This document shows positions 32,691-44,116 of a DNA stretch of 64,000 nucleotides, in pieces. Both the position numbers and the translations under genes were made by a program. Origin of the DNA: Pyropia haitanensis. Taxonomy: Eukaryota; Rhodophyta; Bangiophyceae; Bangiales; Bangiaceae. A model generated the notes under the pieces. It was given only the letters and a program-made list of their open reading frames with translations, made no database searches and was not told where the DNA came from. The number at the start of each line of letters is the position of its first letter. Position 1 is the stretch's first letter. The stretch covers positions 5,501,009 to 5,565,008 of the forward strand of contig SDUX01000007.1 in NCBI GenBank assembly GCA_008729055.1. The letters run 5' to 3'.

Positions 32691-33950
32691 TTCTCTTCCA
32701 CGTAGGAGTTGCGGAAGCAAACATGGCCAGATGAAAAGTGGCAGATACTTTTCCGACTCGCCGTATGTGGGACTGACGGTGACTGGTATGGACGCCGCCA
32801 TCGGCGCCAGGTCGGAGCGTCCAAAGGGCACTCGCGATGAGCCATTGACGGCCAGGAAGGTAGATGCGCACAGCCTTCTTCCTCCCCCTCTAGCTCCTCT
32901 GCCGCGTCCCAGGTAGGCGAGCAGGGGGCCACACTCAGATAGAGTAGGAATTCTATTGCCGCACATGCAGCCCAAGACAGCTATGGACGGGAGGCCGGGC
33001 ACGGCGGACGCCGTCAAGTGCTCCGTTACCTCTACTCGCAGCACCATACAAAGGTTATGCCACTGCCTGCAGTTCCGCGCGGGCCATCTCCAGTGGGACG
33101 GGCTCCGCAGTTCAAACCAGGGATCACCAGGGCTACGACACGCTACGTCTATGAGCTCCACAGCCGCGCCGCGGCCGGCCATCTCCGGTGGGGGAGGGGT
33201 GAAGCTGTGCCGTGTGCAATAGAGGACCGCCAGAGCGGCTCAAACCCGCTGCTTCTCTTGTGCCGACCGGAAAGTATATTCTGGGCGCCTCTGACATTCC
33301 GAACCGCGAAATAGGAGGAAAAACAGGAAGGAGAAACAAGGGCGGTGCCACGTTGTTGTAAGCCGCGCCGTGGGGTGCCCCTCCGCGTGCCATCACGCGC
33401 ACCGCGAGCAGCGTGCTTCGCACACGTGCGACGCGGCGGGGAAACATCCTCGTCGTGTACGGAGTGGTCTGCCAGACGAGGGTGCGCTCCACCCGCCTGC
33501 ACGCCACTGTCGTCTCCCCGCCGCCACCTTGCGTCCCCTCCGTCACCGCCCGCCCCCCTCCTTCCCCCCCCTGCCCGTCCCTTCGTCCCTCCCCCCCTCC
33601 CGCCCGTCAACGCCCGTGCCCCTGTCTCGTGCGGCGGTCATGCCCGTCCGCCCGTACCGGTCGCCGACACCCCGGCGCGCCGCCTCTTGCTGACGGCGCG
33701 CCCCCGTTTGTGGCGGCCGCCGCGGTCGTCGTGACGGCGGTGGTCGCCGGCGTCTGCACGCCGTCTGCTACCGCACGCCCGCCGGTAGGCCGGAGTATTC
33801 CTTCCTCGTACGTTCATTAGGCGTTTTGTCTTCCTGGGCCCCGCGCTGTCCACCTCTCGCCTCCCTCATTTCTTGGCGCTGTAGACCCTGCGCGCTGTGT
33901 CTTTGCGCCTCCCTCCTCTTCCGCTCTGCCCTTCCCCTTGCCTCACCACC
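32691..33950. other. Intergenic region between the copia element and APH-1
   Basis: 1.26 kb of lower GC than average in its first half. ORFs on both strands lack recognisable motifs. A possible 5'UTR intron of the APH-1 gene spans 33808-33884 (donor GTACGT, acceptor GTAG). C/T-rich leader sequence precedes the APH-1 start. Confidence 0.35.
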
Positions 33951-34673
33951 ATGGTCACCCTCCTCGCCGTGGGCGTGTTGCTCATCGCCCTCGGCCCCAC
34001 CGTTGGCATTGCGGTGGTGCTCCTCCTCCCCCGCCCCCACTTGACCATCATCAGCGTCCTCGCCGCCTTCTTTTACATCCTCGCGCTCGCGTTTTCGGCC
34101 GCCATCTGGCACGCCATTCCCCCTGCCAAGGACGTCTACCCGTGGGTCCTCTTCCTCGCCGCGGCGGTGCAGGAGCTCATGCGGTATGGCCTCCACGAGC
34201 TCTTTCAGTATCTCCTCAGCCTGGGCGACGGCGCGGACGCGTTTCTCCGACCCGGCCCCATCAACGTGACCCTGACGGGCATTGCGGTGGGGACGGGCTT
34301 TGGCCTCGTGTCGGTGCTGACCAACCTGGTCTCCTTCATGGCGGACCACTACATGGAGGACACGGCTATCTACACGGACCGGTGTCCGATCAACTTTTTT
34401 GTGGCGGCCGGCACCCTCGCCGCCGCCTACTCGATCCTCCACGTTGTCCTTGCCGTGTGGGTGTGGCCGTTTTACACTGAACGACGGTGGCTGGGCGTCG
34501 CCGCCGTCGGCGCCCTGCACGTGGGCATCGCGATGGCCAGCCTCGGCAACCGCGTGGAGAATGGGTGCAACTGGACGCTGGGCATGGTGCTCGGCATGGT
34601 CGCGACCGCCACGGTGGTGGTGGTGGTGGTGACGATGCGGCGAGTCACGTGGGGGAAGCGCGCCCTCGAGTGA
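33951..34673 (+). CDS. APH1: Gamma-secretase subunit APH-1
   Basis: A 240-aa seven-span membrane protein, scaffold of gamma-secretase (presenilin, nicastrin, APH-1, PEN-2), which cleaves membrane proteins within the bilayer. It starts VTLLAVGVLLIALGPTVGIA, like the animal FVAFGPAFALF start. The LQEVFRFAYYKLL region is matched by VQELMRYGLHELFQYLL. The GxxxGxxxG packing motif is intact at Gly110, Gly114 and Gly118 (GIAVGTGFG), and the two conserved membrane histidines are His164 (ILHVVLA) and His190 (ALHVGIA). Length is near the family norm. The ATG at 33951 has a strong context (accaccATGG) after a pyrimidine-rich leader. Single exon with no frame slip. Expected in the ER/Golgi to plasma membrane. 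Confidence 0.88.
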   Translation: MVTLLAVGVLLIALGPTVGIAVVLLLPRPHLTIISVLAAFFYILALAFSAAIWHAIPPAKDVYPWVLFLAAAVQELMRYGLHELFQYLLSLGDGADAFLRPGPINVTLTGIAVGTGFGLVSVLTNLVSFMADHYMEDTAIYTDRCPINFFVAAGTLAAAYSILHVVLAVWVWPFYTERRWLGVAAVGALHVGIAMASLGNRVENGCNWTLGMVLGMVATATVVVVVVTMRRVTWGKRALE

Positions 34674-35261
34674 CGGGCGGGCGGGTGGACGAGTTGGCGC
34701 GGCGGTGGAGGTTGGGGGGGAGGGGGGGCGGGTTGGGAGGGTTGAAGGTGGGGGGCGAGTTGGGAGGGGGGTGAGGGAACCCCACGGACCGCAGTCAGAC
34801 GCTGGCCGGCCGCGCGCGAGCGCGGCTCGCTGGGTAGAGCGAGGACGGGGTCTTGTCATGCAAGCGCGCAGAGGAATGAGGGTGGGGGATGCGGGCGTGG
34901 ACTGACAGTCGTCGCGGCCGACGACGGGGTCACTGCCACGCTGGAAGCACAAGCGGCGGACGCCGCGGGCGCACGCCCCAGCCATACTGGCATCGGACGC
35001 GACAAAAAAGAGGAGAAACGCACCGCCAGTGGGTGCCTGTACAAAGGATTGTGGCGCAGCGCGTCTGCTGCGCCTGCCCCTCCCCACTGCGCCTGCCCCG
35101 CCGTTGGGACGAGGCGGCGGTGGTGGTCACGGACGTCGGCGGTCGATCTCGCACCCCCTTCCCCTTGCCCCTCCCGCCATCGTTCGCCAATCCCACGAGG
35201 CTTTCCCCACCCCCCCCCCCCCATCCCCATCCACCCCCCCCTTCCGAGCGCGTGCCTGACT
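34674..35261. other. Convergent 3' flank of APH-1 and Sld5
   Basis: About 590 bp, G-rich on the left (34,700-34,770) and C-rich on the right (35,205-35,240). No supported ORF. Confidence 0.4.
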
Positions 35262-36536
35262 TCAGACGAGCTGTAGCTCTCCCTCCTCGACGAGTGACTG
35301 GATGCAGCGGTAGCGCACGCACACCGTGTCGCCGTCGGCAATCGACACGGTCGCCGCCGAGTCGGGCCTGCAGGTGAAAGTGTGGAGGGAGATAGGAGAG
35401 CAACAAACACAGCGTGTGGTGGCGACCGCGCACCCACCCACCCGTCATCGCCGTCCCGTCGCGGCTGGGGTCACTCCCGTGTCAGTGCACTGCGGCCGTC
35501 GGGCGGGGTGCACCCACGCCCACCAGCCCAGGTGCCGCCCCGGACGGCGGCACGGGCCACGCTCCCGTCCTCCTCCGTCGGTCTCGCCGCCGCCACCGCA
35601 CTCCGGAGCCATCCAGGCCGAGCCACCCCACACCCGCCTCCCAAACCTTGCTCACCCCCCACCGCGCGCTACCGCCACCACTCTCGCATCGCTCATCTGT
35701 ACTCTGCCAGCCGCCCTGGCAATCGCCTCGAGCTATGCATTGGCAGCTAGCTCAACACCCACCCACGGACCCACACACCACAACGTACCCGTCCGCGATG
35801 GCAACCACAAGTTCGCCGCCCTCCCCCCCCGGCGGCCGCCGACACCACACAAACGAGTCCAGCCGCGGCCGCGGCACAATCGGCACCCGCCCGTCACTGT
35901 CCGCGGCGAGCCCCCGCACCTTTTCCGGGAGCATCCCCAGGAAGCCACCGGTCAACGCCTCCCCCACCGCCGCCACGTAGCCGTCCGCGTAGTCCTGCTC
36001 GGCCGCGCTCAGCCGCACCCGCGCGGCAGCGTCGGCGGCGAGGTACTCGGCGGTGGCCTCCACCTTGCGCAGCCGCGCGCGGAGCGTGGCGCGGAGGAGG
36101 TGCGTGAGGCGGCCCGCCTCGACGCGGCGCGCGTGGGTGGCGAGCGCCGCGCCGGGCGACGGCGCCACGACGCGCTCGTCGGCGGCGATCGCGTCGGCGG
36201 CCGCGTCGAGCAGCCGCCGCGTGTCAGCAAGGAGGACGTCGGGGTAGGGGAGGAGGGCGGGCGCGTGGAGCTCGTTGTAGAGCGTCGCTTCGAGGGCGCG
36301 CGCGGTGGCACTGCCGACGCCATCCACGACGGAGGCGGGGAGGGGGGGGGGGGGGCGTCGCCGCCCGCGGCGGCCGCGGCGGCGGCAGCAGCAGCAGCGG
36401 CGGCGGCGGCAGCGGGTCGGGGTGGTACCGACCCGCCACCACCAGAGGCGGGGGGGGCGCTCCCGCCGACAACGTCGCCGTCCCAGGCGAGGTCGCCCAG
36501 GTCGGGCAGGGGCGGCACGTCCTCCTCTGTGACCAT
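35262..36536 (-). CDS. SLD5: GINS complex subunit Sld5 (GINS4)
   Basis: Part of the four-protein GINS ring that, with CDC45 and MCM2-7, forms the replicative helicase. Exons: complement 35789-36536 and 35262-35367; the 421-bp intron has donor GG|GTACGTTG and acceptor TGCAG, phase 2 on both sides. Sld5 landmarks in order: ATLYNELHAPALLPYPD, then LTHLLRATLRARLRKVEA (the conserved arginine helix), LSAAEQDYADGYVAAV, RPRLDSFVWCR, and the beta-rich end VCVRYRCIQSLVEEGELQLV. The N-terminus (MVTEEDVPPLPDLGDLAW) is acidic, followed by a lineage-specific Ala tract. The frame changes once at G14 (36,342-36,355), in that tract. A canonical E2F site lies about 265 bp upstream. Nuclear. Confidence 0.85.
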
Positions 36537-37365
36537 GGCGGGGGTGGGAAAGGCCCGGGTAAAGGGGGACCGGCAAAGGAGAAGGACGAGTCGAGGTCAA
36601 CGATGGGGAGGCTCGCTGGTGGGGGGAAAGAAGAGTTGAAGGGGCAGTCCAAGCAAAGGAGACAGGAGGAGCAGGAAGTGACAGAGGGGGGAGAGGAACG
36701 CAGAGGTGCGAGTGACGACGTCGGTGCTGCCAGCTGGTCACAAGCTGGTGAGGGACGAGCGCGTCCGAACCCCGCCATGGCAGCTGGCGGGGGCCGATAA
36801 TTGGCGGGAAAGCATGGTCCATCGTCGGATGCTGTTTGTCCCCACCCCCCCCGCGACAAGACTGCATGGAGTTGCCTATGGCACCTCGAGACAAGTCTGC
36901 CGGCCTTTTTGGAATGAGAAAACCGATTTTCGGTGCACCTCCCGCCAGTCGTGCACGTTACAGATGCGCCCGACCTGCAAGTCCCGCAGGAGGGGATTGC
37001 CCCGCGCCCGCGCACGCGGTGCGGCACCGCCACCACCACCACCACGCACGCGGACGGGTGTCTGTCGGCGGCCGGCTTGCACCCGCGCCCGCGTCACCTA
37101 CGGCTCCCGCGGCGGGCGCCGACGCGGCGCGCGGCAGGGGGCGGTGAGCCTGCGACGGCGAGCCGCCGCGTCGTGCGCCCGCCTCGGCCACTGTCGCGGG
37201 AGCCGCGCCCTGTACCTGGCCTGCCAAGGCGCTCGGTCCGTCGCGGCTCCCCTCCCCCCCCCCTCCCCCCCCCCTCCCCCCTGCCCGTCCCGCCATAACC
37301 CCCGGCGGCTGCCGTCCCCCCTCCCCCCCCCTCCCGCCCCTCATTTCCACCCTCTCCCTACCATC
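36537..37365. other. Divergent promoter region of SLD5 and the GRDP-like gene
   Basis: 829 bp between two start codons. It contains the E2F site at 36801-36811 and, just before the GRDP-like start, about 120 bp of nearly pure pyrimidine (37,245-37,365). No ORF supported. Confidence 0.45.
36801..36811. promoter_or_regulatory. Canonical E2F binding site
   Basis: TTGGCGGGAAA, an exact match to the E2F/DP consensus, lies 265 bp upstream of the SLD5 start. GINS genes are classic E2F targets in plants and animals, so S-phase control of SLD5 is likely. One match in GC-rich DNA could be chance, but the A/T flanks of the motif make that less probable here. Confidence 0.6.
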
Positions 37366-38853
37366 ATGCGGGAGCGTCAGGTGAATAAGGAGCTGGTCGG
37401 CATCCAGCGATCCCTCGCCCGCACCAAACCCGAGTATGTCGACATGACGCGGCGGCACATGTACCTGGTGCGGGCGGTGGACGTGAGCTACGAGTCCCTC
37501 TACGAGGGCCCCGCCCTCCGCCGTGCCATCTGGCGGTACGAGGCGCTGTGGCTGCCCCTCCTGCTGGCGGTGCTGCTGCCGCCGTCGGCGACGCCCGTCG
37601 ACCCGGCGATGGCCACCAAAGTCGGCCACATCCGCGCCAAGAACGCGGCGGGCGACGGCCTCACCGCGTCGTCGCTCGTGCCGCCGCTGGACATTGCGTG
37701 GGTGTGGCTGCTCCACCGCCTCCACCCGGGCGCGTACGCGGCGGACACGGCGGGCCTGACGTCCGCGGCGGAGGTGCTCCACACCGACGCGGAGACGGCG
37801 TTTCGGTTTTCCGACGGGGAGGACGCGCAGTCCAAGCCGCTGCGGCGACTGTGGGACGTGCTCTACCCGTTTGAGCCGTACCTCCCCGCCTACATCCTCA
37901 ACACCCCCTACGCCGTGGACGAGAAGAAGAAGAAGGAGGCGGTGGACACGTACGCCCACGCGGTGGGGGAGAGCGGTCGCGCGACGGAGCGGAGCATCGT
38001 GTCGTTTGATATCGAGGCGAGCGCCATCCTCCAAAAGCGCTTTGTCTTCCAGACGGTCGACCCGCGGGCGGGCCTCGAGTGGGACGCCATTGAGGAGGAC
38101 GAGTACCTGCTCCGCGCGTTTGACCGTTACATGATGTTTACGCTCCTCCGCAAGCGCCAGCCCGACACGTACCTGGTGCCCATGATGGATATCAACCTGG
38201 TGTGGCACGCGCACATGGCGTCGACGCGCGAGTACCACGCCGACTGCATCGCGCTGGTGGGCGGCGTCGTTGGCCACGACGCGCTCGACGCGGAGGCGCG
38301 GCGTCTCGACCTCATCCAGCAGGAGCGGGCCGTCCTGGAAGCGGACGGCGACCTCTACTCGGACGGGGAGGAGACGACGCACGCGCTCAAGCTCAACTTT
38401 CGGGGCCTCCCCGTGGCCGAGACGCGGTGGCTGTGGGAGGAGGCGTACGGCCCGACGCCCGCGTACGACATCCCCGGCACGCGGTATCGCGGGGAGCCGG
38501 TCGGCCCGCGCGGCGGCTTCCGCACCGTCTGGGAGGCGGAGTTTGGCAGCCGCTCCGCGCGCAACGGCCACGAGATGCTGGCGGTGATGGTGCTCGCGGC
38601 GGTCCTGGTCGTTGCGGGCGCCGCGGCCGCCGCGTTTGGGCTGGTCGCCACCGTTGCGCGGCACGGCGCGTGGTTCCTCGCGTTTCCGGCGGGGCTGTGC
38701 GTCGCCGCGGGGGGGGTCGCGATGTTTGTGGCGCTCCCGTCGGCGCGGCCGCTGAGCAGCACGAGCCGCTTTTGGGTGGACCGCCGGTACAAGCACATGC
38801 ACAACCCGCTGCCGTCGTACCTGGTGCGGACCAAGGCGTTCCATTTGGATTGA
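37366..38853 (+). CDS. GRDP/DUF1399 protein with two C-terminal membrane segments
   Basis: 495 aa in one exon. Two copies of the DUF1399 core signature are clear: PPLDIAWVWLLHRLHP at about 106-121 and VPMMDINLVWHAHMAS at about 271-286. This repeat defines the glycine-rich domain proteins (GRDP) of plants, fungi and algae, some linked to stress or RNA metabolism; the biochemical role is not established. Unlike typical GRDPs, there is no C-terminal Gly-rich domain. Instead the protein has two hydrophobic spans, about 404-428 (LAVMVLAAVLVVAGAA) and 436-457 (WFLAFPAGLCVAAGGVAM), then a basic tail ending KAFHLD, which suggests a membrane-anchored form. The start ATG follows a long C/T leader (ctaccatcATG). 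Codon use is host-like and no slip is seen. Confidence 0.85.
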   Translation: MRERQVNKELVGIQRSLARTKPEYVDMTRRHMYLVRAVDVSYESLYEGPALRRAIWRYEALWLPLLLAVLLPPSATPVDPAMATKVGHIRAKNAAGDGLTASSLVPPLDIAWVWLLHRLHPGAYAADTAGLTSAAEVLHTDAETAFRFSDGEDAQSKPLRRLWDVLYPFEPYLPAYILNTPYAVDEKKKKEAVDTYAHAVGESGRATERSIVSFDIEASAILQKRFVFQTVDPRAGLEWDAIEEDEYLLRAFDRYMMFTLLRKRQPDTYLVPMMDINLVWHAHMASTREYHADCIALVGGVVGHDALDAEARRLDLIQQERAVLEADGDLYSDGEETTHALKLNFRGLPVAETRWLWEEAYGPTPAYDIPGTRYRGEPVGPRGGFRTVWEAEFGSRSARNGHEMLAVMVLAAVLVVAGAAAAAFGLVATVARHGAWFLAFPAGLCVAAGGVAMFVALPSARPLSSTSRFWVDRRYKHMHNPLPSYLVRTKAFHLD

Positions 38854-39318
38854 GGCAGCCGCCCAGGGGAACGTGGGCGGAGAGGAGGGGGGGGCGGGGG
38901 GGGGGGGGGGGGGGGGCGGGGGAGGTTGTGGGGGGACGTGCAGCAGTCGTGGAGGATACGGGATGCCATCGACGCGGGTGGGGGGGGAGGGGGCGCCGTT
39001 TCTGTTCTGTCTGCCGTCGTGTCTTCAGGCGTGCTCGCCGAGCCGCCGGCGCCCTTTTTTTTTTTATACATCTCTTCTCCATGGCGACGCTCTGTTGGGC
39101 TCTCCGCCTGCGTACGACCCTGCCGGGGGGTGCTGCGCCAGATGTTCCTTTTCCTTATGACGCTGCGCGCACGCGCAGCGCCGCCTCGCAACGGGCGGCC
39201 ACGGCCGTGCCGGCCGCGGCAGTGCGAGGTCGGGGGGGAGAGGGTGGCACGACGGCGGCACTCTTCCCAACAATGCCGCCCCTGCCCCCCCCCCCCCCAC
39301 CACCCAGCCCCAACCCCT
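38854..39318. other. Convergent 3' flank of the GRDP-like gene and NUP155
   Basis: 465 bp with a G-rich block at 38,886-38,935 and a T11 run at about 39,055. No supported ORF. The true 3' end of NUP155 may extend into it if C-runs at 39,283-39,410 shift the frame. Confidence 0.35.
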
Positions 39319-39660
39319 CTACCCCACAGGTCCACCCCCCCCCCCCCCTACTCCCACGGGTCCACCCCCCCCCCCCCCCAGCGGTCGCCGCGCGGAGGTG
39401 CCCCCCCCCCCCCTCTCGCGACCGGTCGGCCGGCCACCCCCCATCCCCCTTGGCGGCCGCGGCCAGCGCCGCCGCCGCGGCGGTCCCCCCCCCCCCGTCC
39501 GCCGCAGCGCCGCGGCGGCGGCCGCCACCGCCGCCGCGGCCGGCCCGCCACCGTCGGGCGGCGGCAGCACGCCCGCGGCGCCGACCGCGACGGCCACCGC
39601 CTCGGCGAGCGCCACCGCCAGCGCCGCCGCCGACGGGGCCGCGTCCGCAGAGGGAGTGGC

Positions 39661-39692
<32 letters not shown>

Positions 39693-42600
39693 CGGCGTCG
39701 CCACCGTCGCCACGGACGGCGGCCGCCGCCGTGTCGCGGCCGCCGCCGCTGACCGCCGCGGCGGCGGCGGCGTACGCGGCGGCGATATCCGCGGCCGCGA
39801 CGGGAATGGCGGCGAGCGCGGCGGGCACCGCCGCGGCGGGCGGCCGCGGCGTCACCGCCGCGCGCGCCGCCTCGGCGGCGGCAACGACCGTGGCGAGTGG
39901 GAAGGCCGTTGGCGACGGGTGGAGGCGGGTGCCGAGGCGGACGGCGCGGCCGAGCGCGGCGGCCCACGCGGCGGGGGAGAGCGGGGGGGACGCGGGGAGG
40001 AGGGCGGCCCAGTGGCGCGCCGCCGCCGCCGCCGCGCCGGGCGTGGCGCCGCCGTCGGCCGCGGCAACGACCGCGATGGCGGTCGCGTGGAGGCGGCCGG
40101 GCACGACGACGGCGTGGTAGAGGGTGTCGAGGGAGAGAATGCCGCCGTGGAGGCGGGCGGCCAGGGCGGCCGCGTCGGGGCGGGACGCGGGCGGCGCCCC
40201 GCCGCGGCCGGCCGTGTCGCGCTCGGCCGCATCCGCCCCGTCTGCGGGCGGTGGCGGCGGCGGCGGCGACGCCAGCCGCGGCGGGTCGGCGAGCTCGTCC
40301 AGCGCGAGCGCCTGCAGCGCCGCCACGTCCGCGACCGCCTCAACGCCCGCGAGCAGCGCGTCGGCCGCCGCCGACGGCGCCTCGACGCGCGCGGCGGCGG
40401 CGTACGTAGACGCCCGCCGCAGCGCGTCGCGGCGGGCGGGGAGGTCGAGCGTCGGCCCCCCCCCGGGGGGTGGGGTCGCCGGCCGCCGGCGGCGCCCGCC
40501 CGGCCGCCCGTTGCCCCCCCCCTCGCGGTCGCCGTCGGCCTCGGCGCCAACGGCGAGTGCCAGCAGCGCCCGCGCCGCGTCGGCGTACGCGCCGACCGAC
40601 GCGGCGCGGCGCCACGCGAGGCCGAGGCCCGGCTCGCCCGCCGCGAGCAGCGCCGCGTCCACGACGCCGCCGTCGTCGCGGGGCAACGCCACCACCGCCG
40701 CCGCCACGGTCGACGACGACGCCGCCGCGGCGATGAGGGCGGCCGCCAGCTCCAAGCGGCGGCTGGCCGTGACCGCCGCCGTCGCCGCGGCGGTGACGCC
40801 AGGCCCGGTGCCACCGCCGCCGCCGCCACGGGTGGCGGCGGGCGCAAACGCGCTGCTGCTGCCGGCCGCCCGCGACGGCGCCGCGGCACCGGCCGCCCGT
40901 GGCGACGGCAGCGACGCGGCGGCGCCCCAGACGGCCGACACGACGGCGGCCGCGTCGGCAGTCGCCGCCGCGTCGTCGGCGGGCGCGATGGTCATGGCCG
41001 CCACCGCCACCGCCACGGCCAGGCTGTACGCATCGGCCGCACGGCGGGCGGTGGCGGCGGCGGCGGCGCCGCCGCCGCGGCCGCCGCCGGCCGCGCCGTC
41101 GACGTCCCCATCGTCGTCGTCACTCCCAAGTGGCGGCGGCGGCGGCGCGGCGGCGGCGGCGGCGGCGGCAAGCGCCAGGCGCACGGCCGGGGCGGCCCCC
41201 CCCCAGGCGGCGACCGCGGTGACCGCCGCGTCCAGGTCGGCCACCCCCCCGACCGCGTTCTCGAGCGCCGCCGCCGCGGCGACGACCGCCGACCGGTCGA
41301 CCGCGGCGGTGAGGGCGGCCAGCGCCCGCGCCGCCGCGTCGGCGGCCGCGTCGAGCAGCCGCGGCGCGACCGCCACGATGGCCGCCCGCAGCGCCGGCGC
41401 TGTGGGCGGCGGCACCGCCGACAGCAGGCCCGTCGCGGCGGCGGCGGCCGCGGCCGCCCCTGTGGGCGTCGTCACCCACGCGGCGAGCGTCAGCCGCGGC
41501 GGCGGCCGGGCGTTGGCCGGCGGCGGCACCCCCGCGGCGGCGGCGGCGGCGGACAGGACGGCCAGGCCGAGCACCGCCGCCGCGCGTGACGCGAGCGCGG
41601 CGAGGCGGCGGAGGGAGGCGGCCTCGGCGGCCGCCGCGGCCGCCGCGAGCGTCCGCGCGTGCAGGCCGTCGGCGCCAAACAGACGCGCCTGGATGGAGCG
41701 GCGGCCGCCGCCGGCGCGCCCGCCGCCCCCCCCGCCGCCGCCGCCGTCACGCGGTGCGCGCAGCGCGTCGAGGGCGCGCGCCGCGGCGGCGGCGGCCAGC
41801 AGCCGCCCCCGCGCGCGACACAGCGCGGCGGTGGCGGTGGCGGCGGCGGCACCCCCCCCCCCCCCCACGGGAGGGGCTCCCCCCACAGCGGCGCGAGCGC
41901 GGCGCCCACCTCCGCGACGAGGCCGTCGTGGGCGGCGGAGCAGGTGACCCCCCCCAGCGGCGCCGCCGCCGACGCCACCACCGCCGTGGCGGTGCCCCCC
42001 CGCCGCGCGAGCGCCGCCGCCGCCGCGGCGGCGGCGCGGGCGCCGCCCCCCCCCGGCGCGGCGAGCACCGCCGCGGCGGCGGCCGACGCGGCGGCGCCGC
42101 CGACGCCGCCGTAGAGCGCCGCGACGGCCGCGTCGCCGGCGGGGCCAACGCCGCGGGCGGCCGCCGCGCGCATGCGGCGGGGGAGGGTGGCCCAGGCGTA
42201 GCGGCCGACGCCGGCGGGGGCGGCGACCCACAGCGCCGCGTCGGCGTCGTCGGCCGCGGTGGGGGGGGGGGGGGTGAGCGCCACGACCGCGCGGGTCAGC
42301 CACGCGGGCGCGCCCGCCGGCAGCTCGGGGGAGGACAAGCCGCCGCCGTCACCGCCGCCGCCGCCGCTGTCACCGCCGCCGCCGTCCGGCGCGGCGGCGG
42401 GGGCGGCGGCCCAGATGCCCCCGCCGGGCAGTACCGACACGACGGTCACGCGCCCCCCCCCCCCCCCGGCGGTGGGGCTGTCGAGCAGCGCCACCCCCCC
42501 GCCACCCGCGGTGGCCGGGTCGGCGGGGGCCCCCCCCCCGGGCGGGCCGCCAGCAGCACCCCCCCGACCGCGGCGACCGCGACCCCATCGCAGACGCCCG

Positions 42601-42771
42601 CGGCGGGCACCCCCGGCGGCGGCGGCGCGTAGCGCACCGCCGCCAGGCCGGGGACGCTCAGGCACAGGCGCTCGCCGGCGGTGGTGACCGCGTCGAGCCG
42701 CGCCGGTGGCGCCGCCGCGCCCGTGTCGGGGCCAGGGAGGAGCGTGACGAGGACGGGGCCGCCCGCGGCGC

Positions 42772-42814
<43 letters not shown>

Positions 42815-43427
42815 GCCACCGCCACCCCGGCAGCGGCGGATGGCGGCGGCGGCGTCCACAACGGCCGGCTCCCGCGGCTCGGCGGCGGCAAGGTCGTACC
42901 AGAGGACCCAGCGCCCCCCCGCAACGGCCGCGACCCCCCCCGCCACCGGCAGCAGTGCGGTCACCGCCGCCGGCACGGCCACGGCGGCGGCGGCGGCGGC
43001 GGCTGCGCCCCCCCCCATGCCCCGCGGCAGGAGCGACGACAGCAAGGCGGTCACGCCCGGCACGGCGGGCGCCAGGCGTGGCGGCGGCAGCACCGTCACG
43101 GGCGGCGGGGCGGTCGCCGCGGCGGCGGGCCCGCCGCCGCTGCCACCACGGCCGAGCGCCGCCCACGCGGCGCGCGCGAGGCGCCCCGCGGCGGCCGGGA
43201 CGCCACCGCCGGCAGACGCCGCCGCCGCCGCCGCCGCCGCCGCTGCCGCCGCTGGCGACGGCACCGTCGCCACCAGCCGCACGCGGCCGTCGGCGCACGC
43301 CGCGGCGGCGCGGCGGTGGTCAGCCGGGAGGGCGGCGAGGGCGGCGACCTCCGCGCCGGCCGGCAGCGGGTGCACCAGCCCCGTGGCGACCACATCCAGC
43401 CGCCCACCACTACCGCCGTCGCCGCCG

Positions 43428-43464
<37 letters not shown>

Positions 43465-43732
43465 CGCCGCCGTCGCGGTCACCGCCCGTGCCGACGGCGA
43501 CGACGGCCAAGACGTGGACGGCGGCGGGGGTGGCGACCAGCAGCAGCCGCACCACCGCCGGCACGTACACCCCCGCCGGCGGCGGCGCGTCGGCGACCGC
43601 CGTAATCCGTGGCGCGGTGGCGTCGGGGCTCCCCCCTCCGTCCCCGCCCCCCTCGAGCAGCCCGTCATACCGGAGGAGGTCCTCCGCCGCGGCGGCGGTG
43701 GTGGTGGCGGTGGCGGCGGCGGCGGCGGCGGT

Positions 43733-43775
<43 letters not shown>

Positions 43776-44116
43776 GGGTCGACCAGCGCGGGTGCCCCCC
43801 CCCCCCCCCACCCCCCCCCCCCGTGGGAGTGCCCACATCCACAGCCGCCCCTCCACCGCCGCGGCGACGCGCCCCAGGCTGGGAAGGAGCGTGACCCGCG
43901 GCGGGGTGGTCGCGGCGGCGGCGGCGGCGGCGACCGCCGCGGGCAGGGGCGCCGACCGTGTCGGCATCAGCACCGCACACGCGGCGGCGGCGGCGCCGGG
44001 GGGGGGGCGCCCGAGGGGGGGGGGGCCACCGCGTAGGTGGGGGGGGGGGGGGGGTGGGGGGGGGGGGGGGGGGGGGGGTGCGCCGCCGCCGCCGCCGCCG
44101 CGGCGGCGAGGGACAT
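39319..44116 (-). CDS. NUP155: Nucleoporin NUP155 (Nup155/Nup170 family)
   Basis: Scaffold nucleoporin of the inner ring that links the membrane to the channel. The N-terminal beta-propeller has VTLLPSLGRVAAAVEGRLWM at 43,830-43,890 (family: NRAWITVDNRLFLWNY), EDLLRYDGLLE at about 43,651-43,683 (YFDGLSE), and VVRLLLVATPAAVHVLAVVA at about 43,500-43,560 (YLLVLATPVEVVLLGV), followed by the CADGRVRLV repeat. Downstream come HDGLVAEVGAALAPLWGEPL at about 41,871-41,931 (HEGLCIYFSRIVRNIW) and, in the helical part, GAYADAARALLALA with LDLPARRDALRRASTYA (SLDERIEYLTRA). The start is proposed at ATG 44116 (MSLAAAAAA). The frame changes at several C/G runs (about 44,000, 43,800, 42,530 and 41,860). The C-terminus is uncertain. 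Poly-Ala makes up much of the helical half. Confidence 0.75.
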
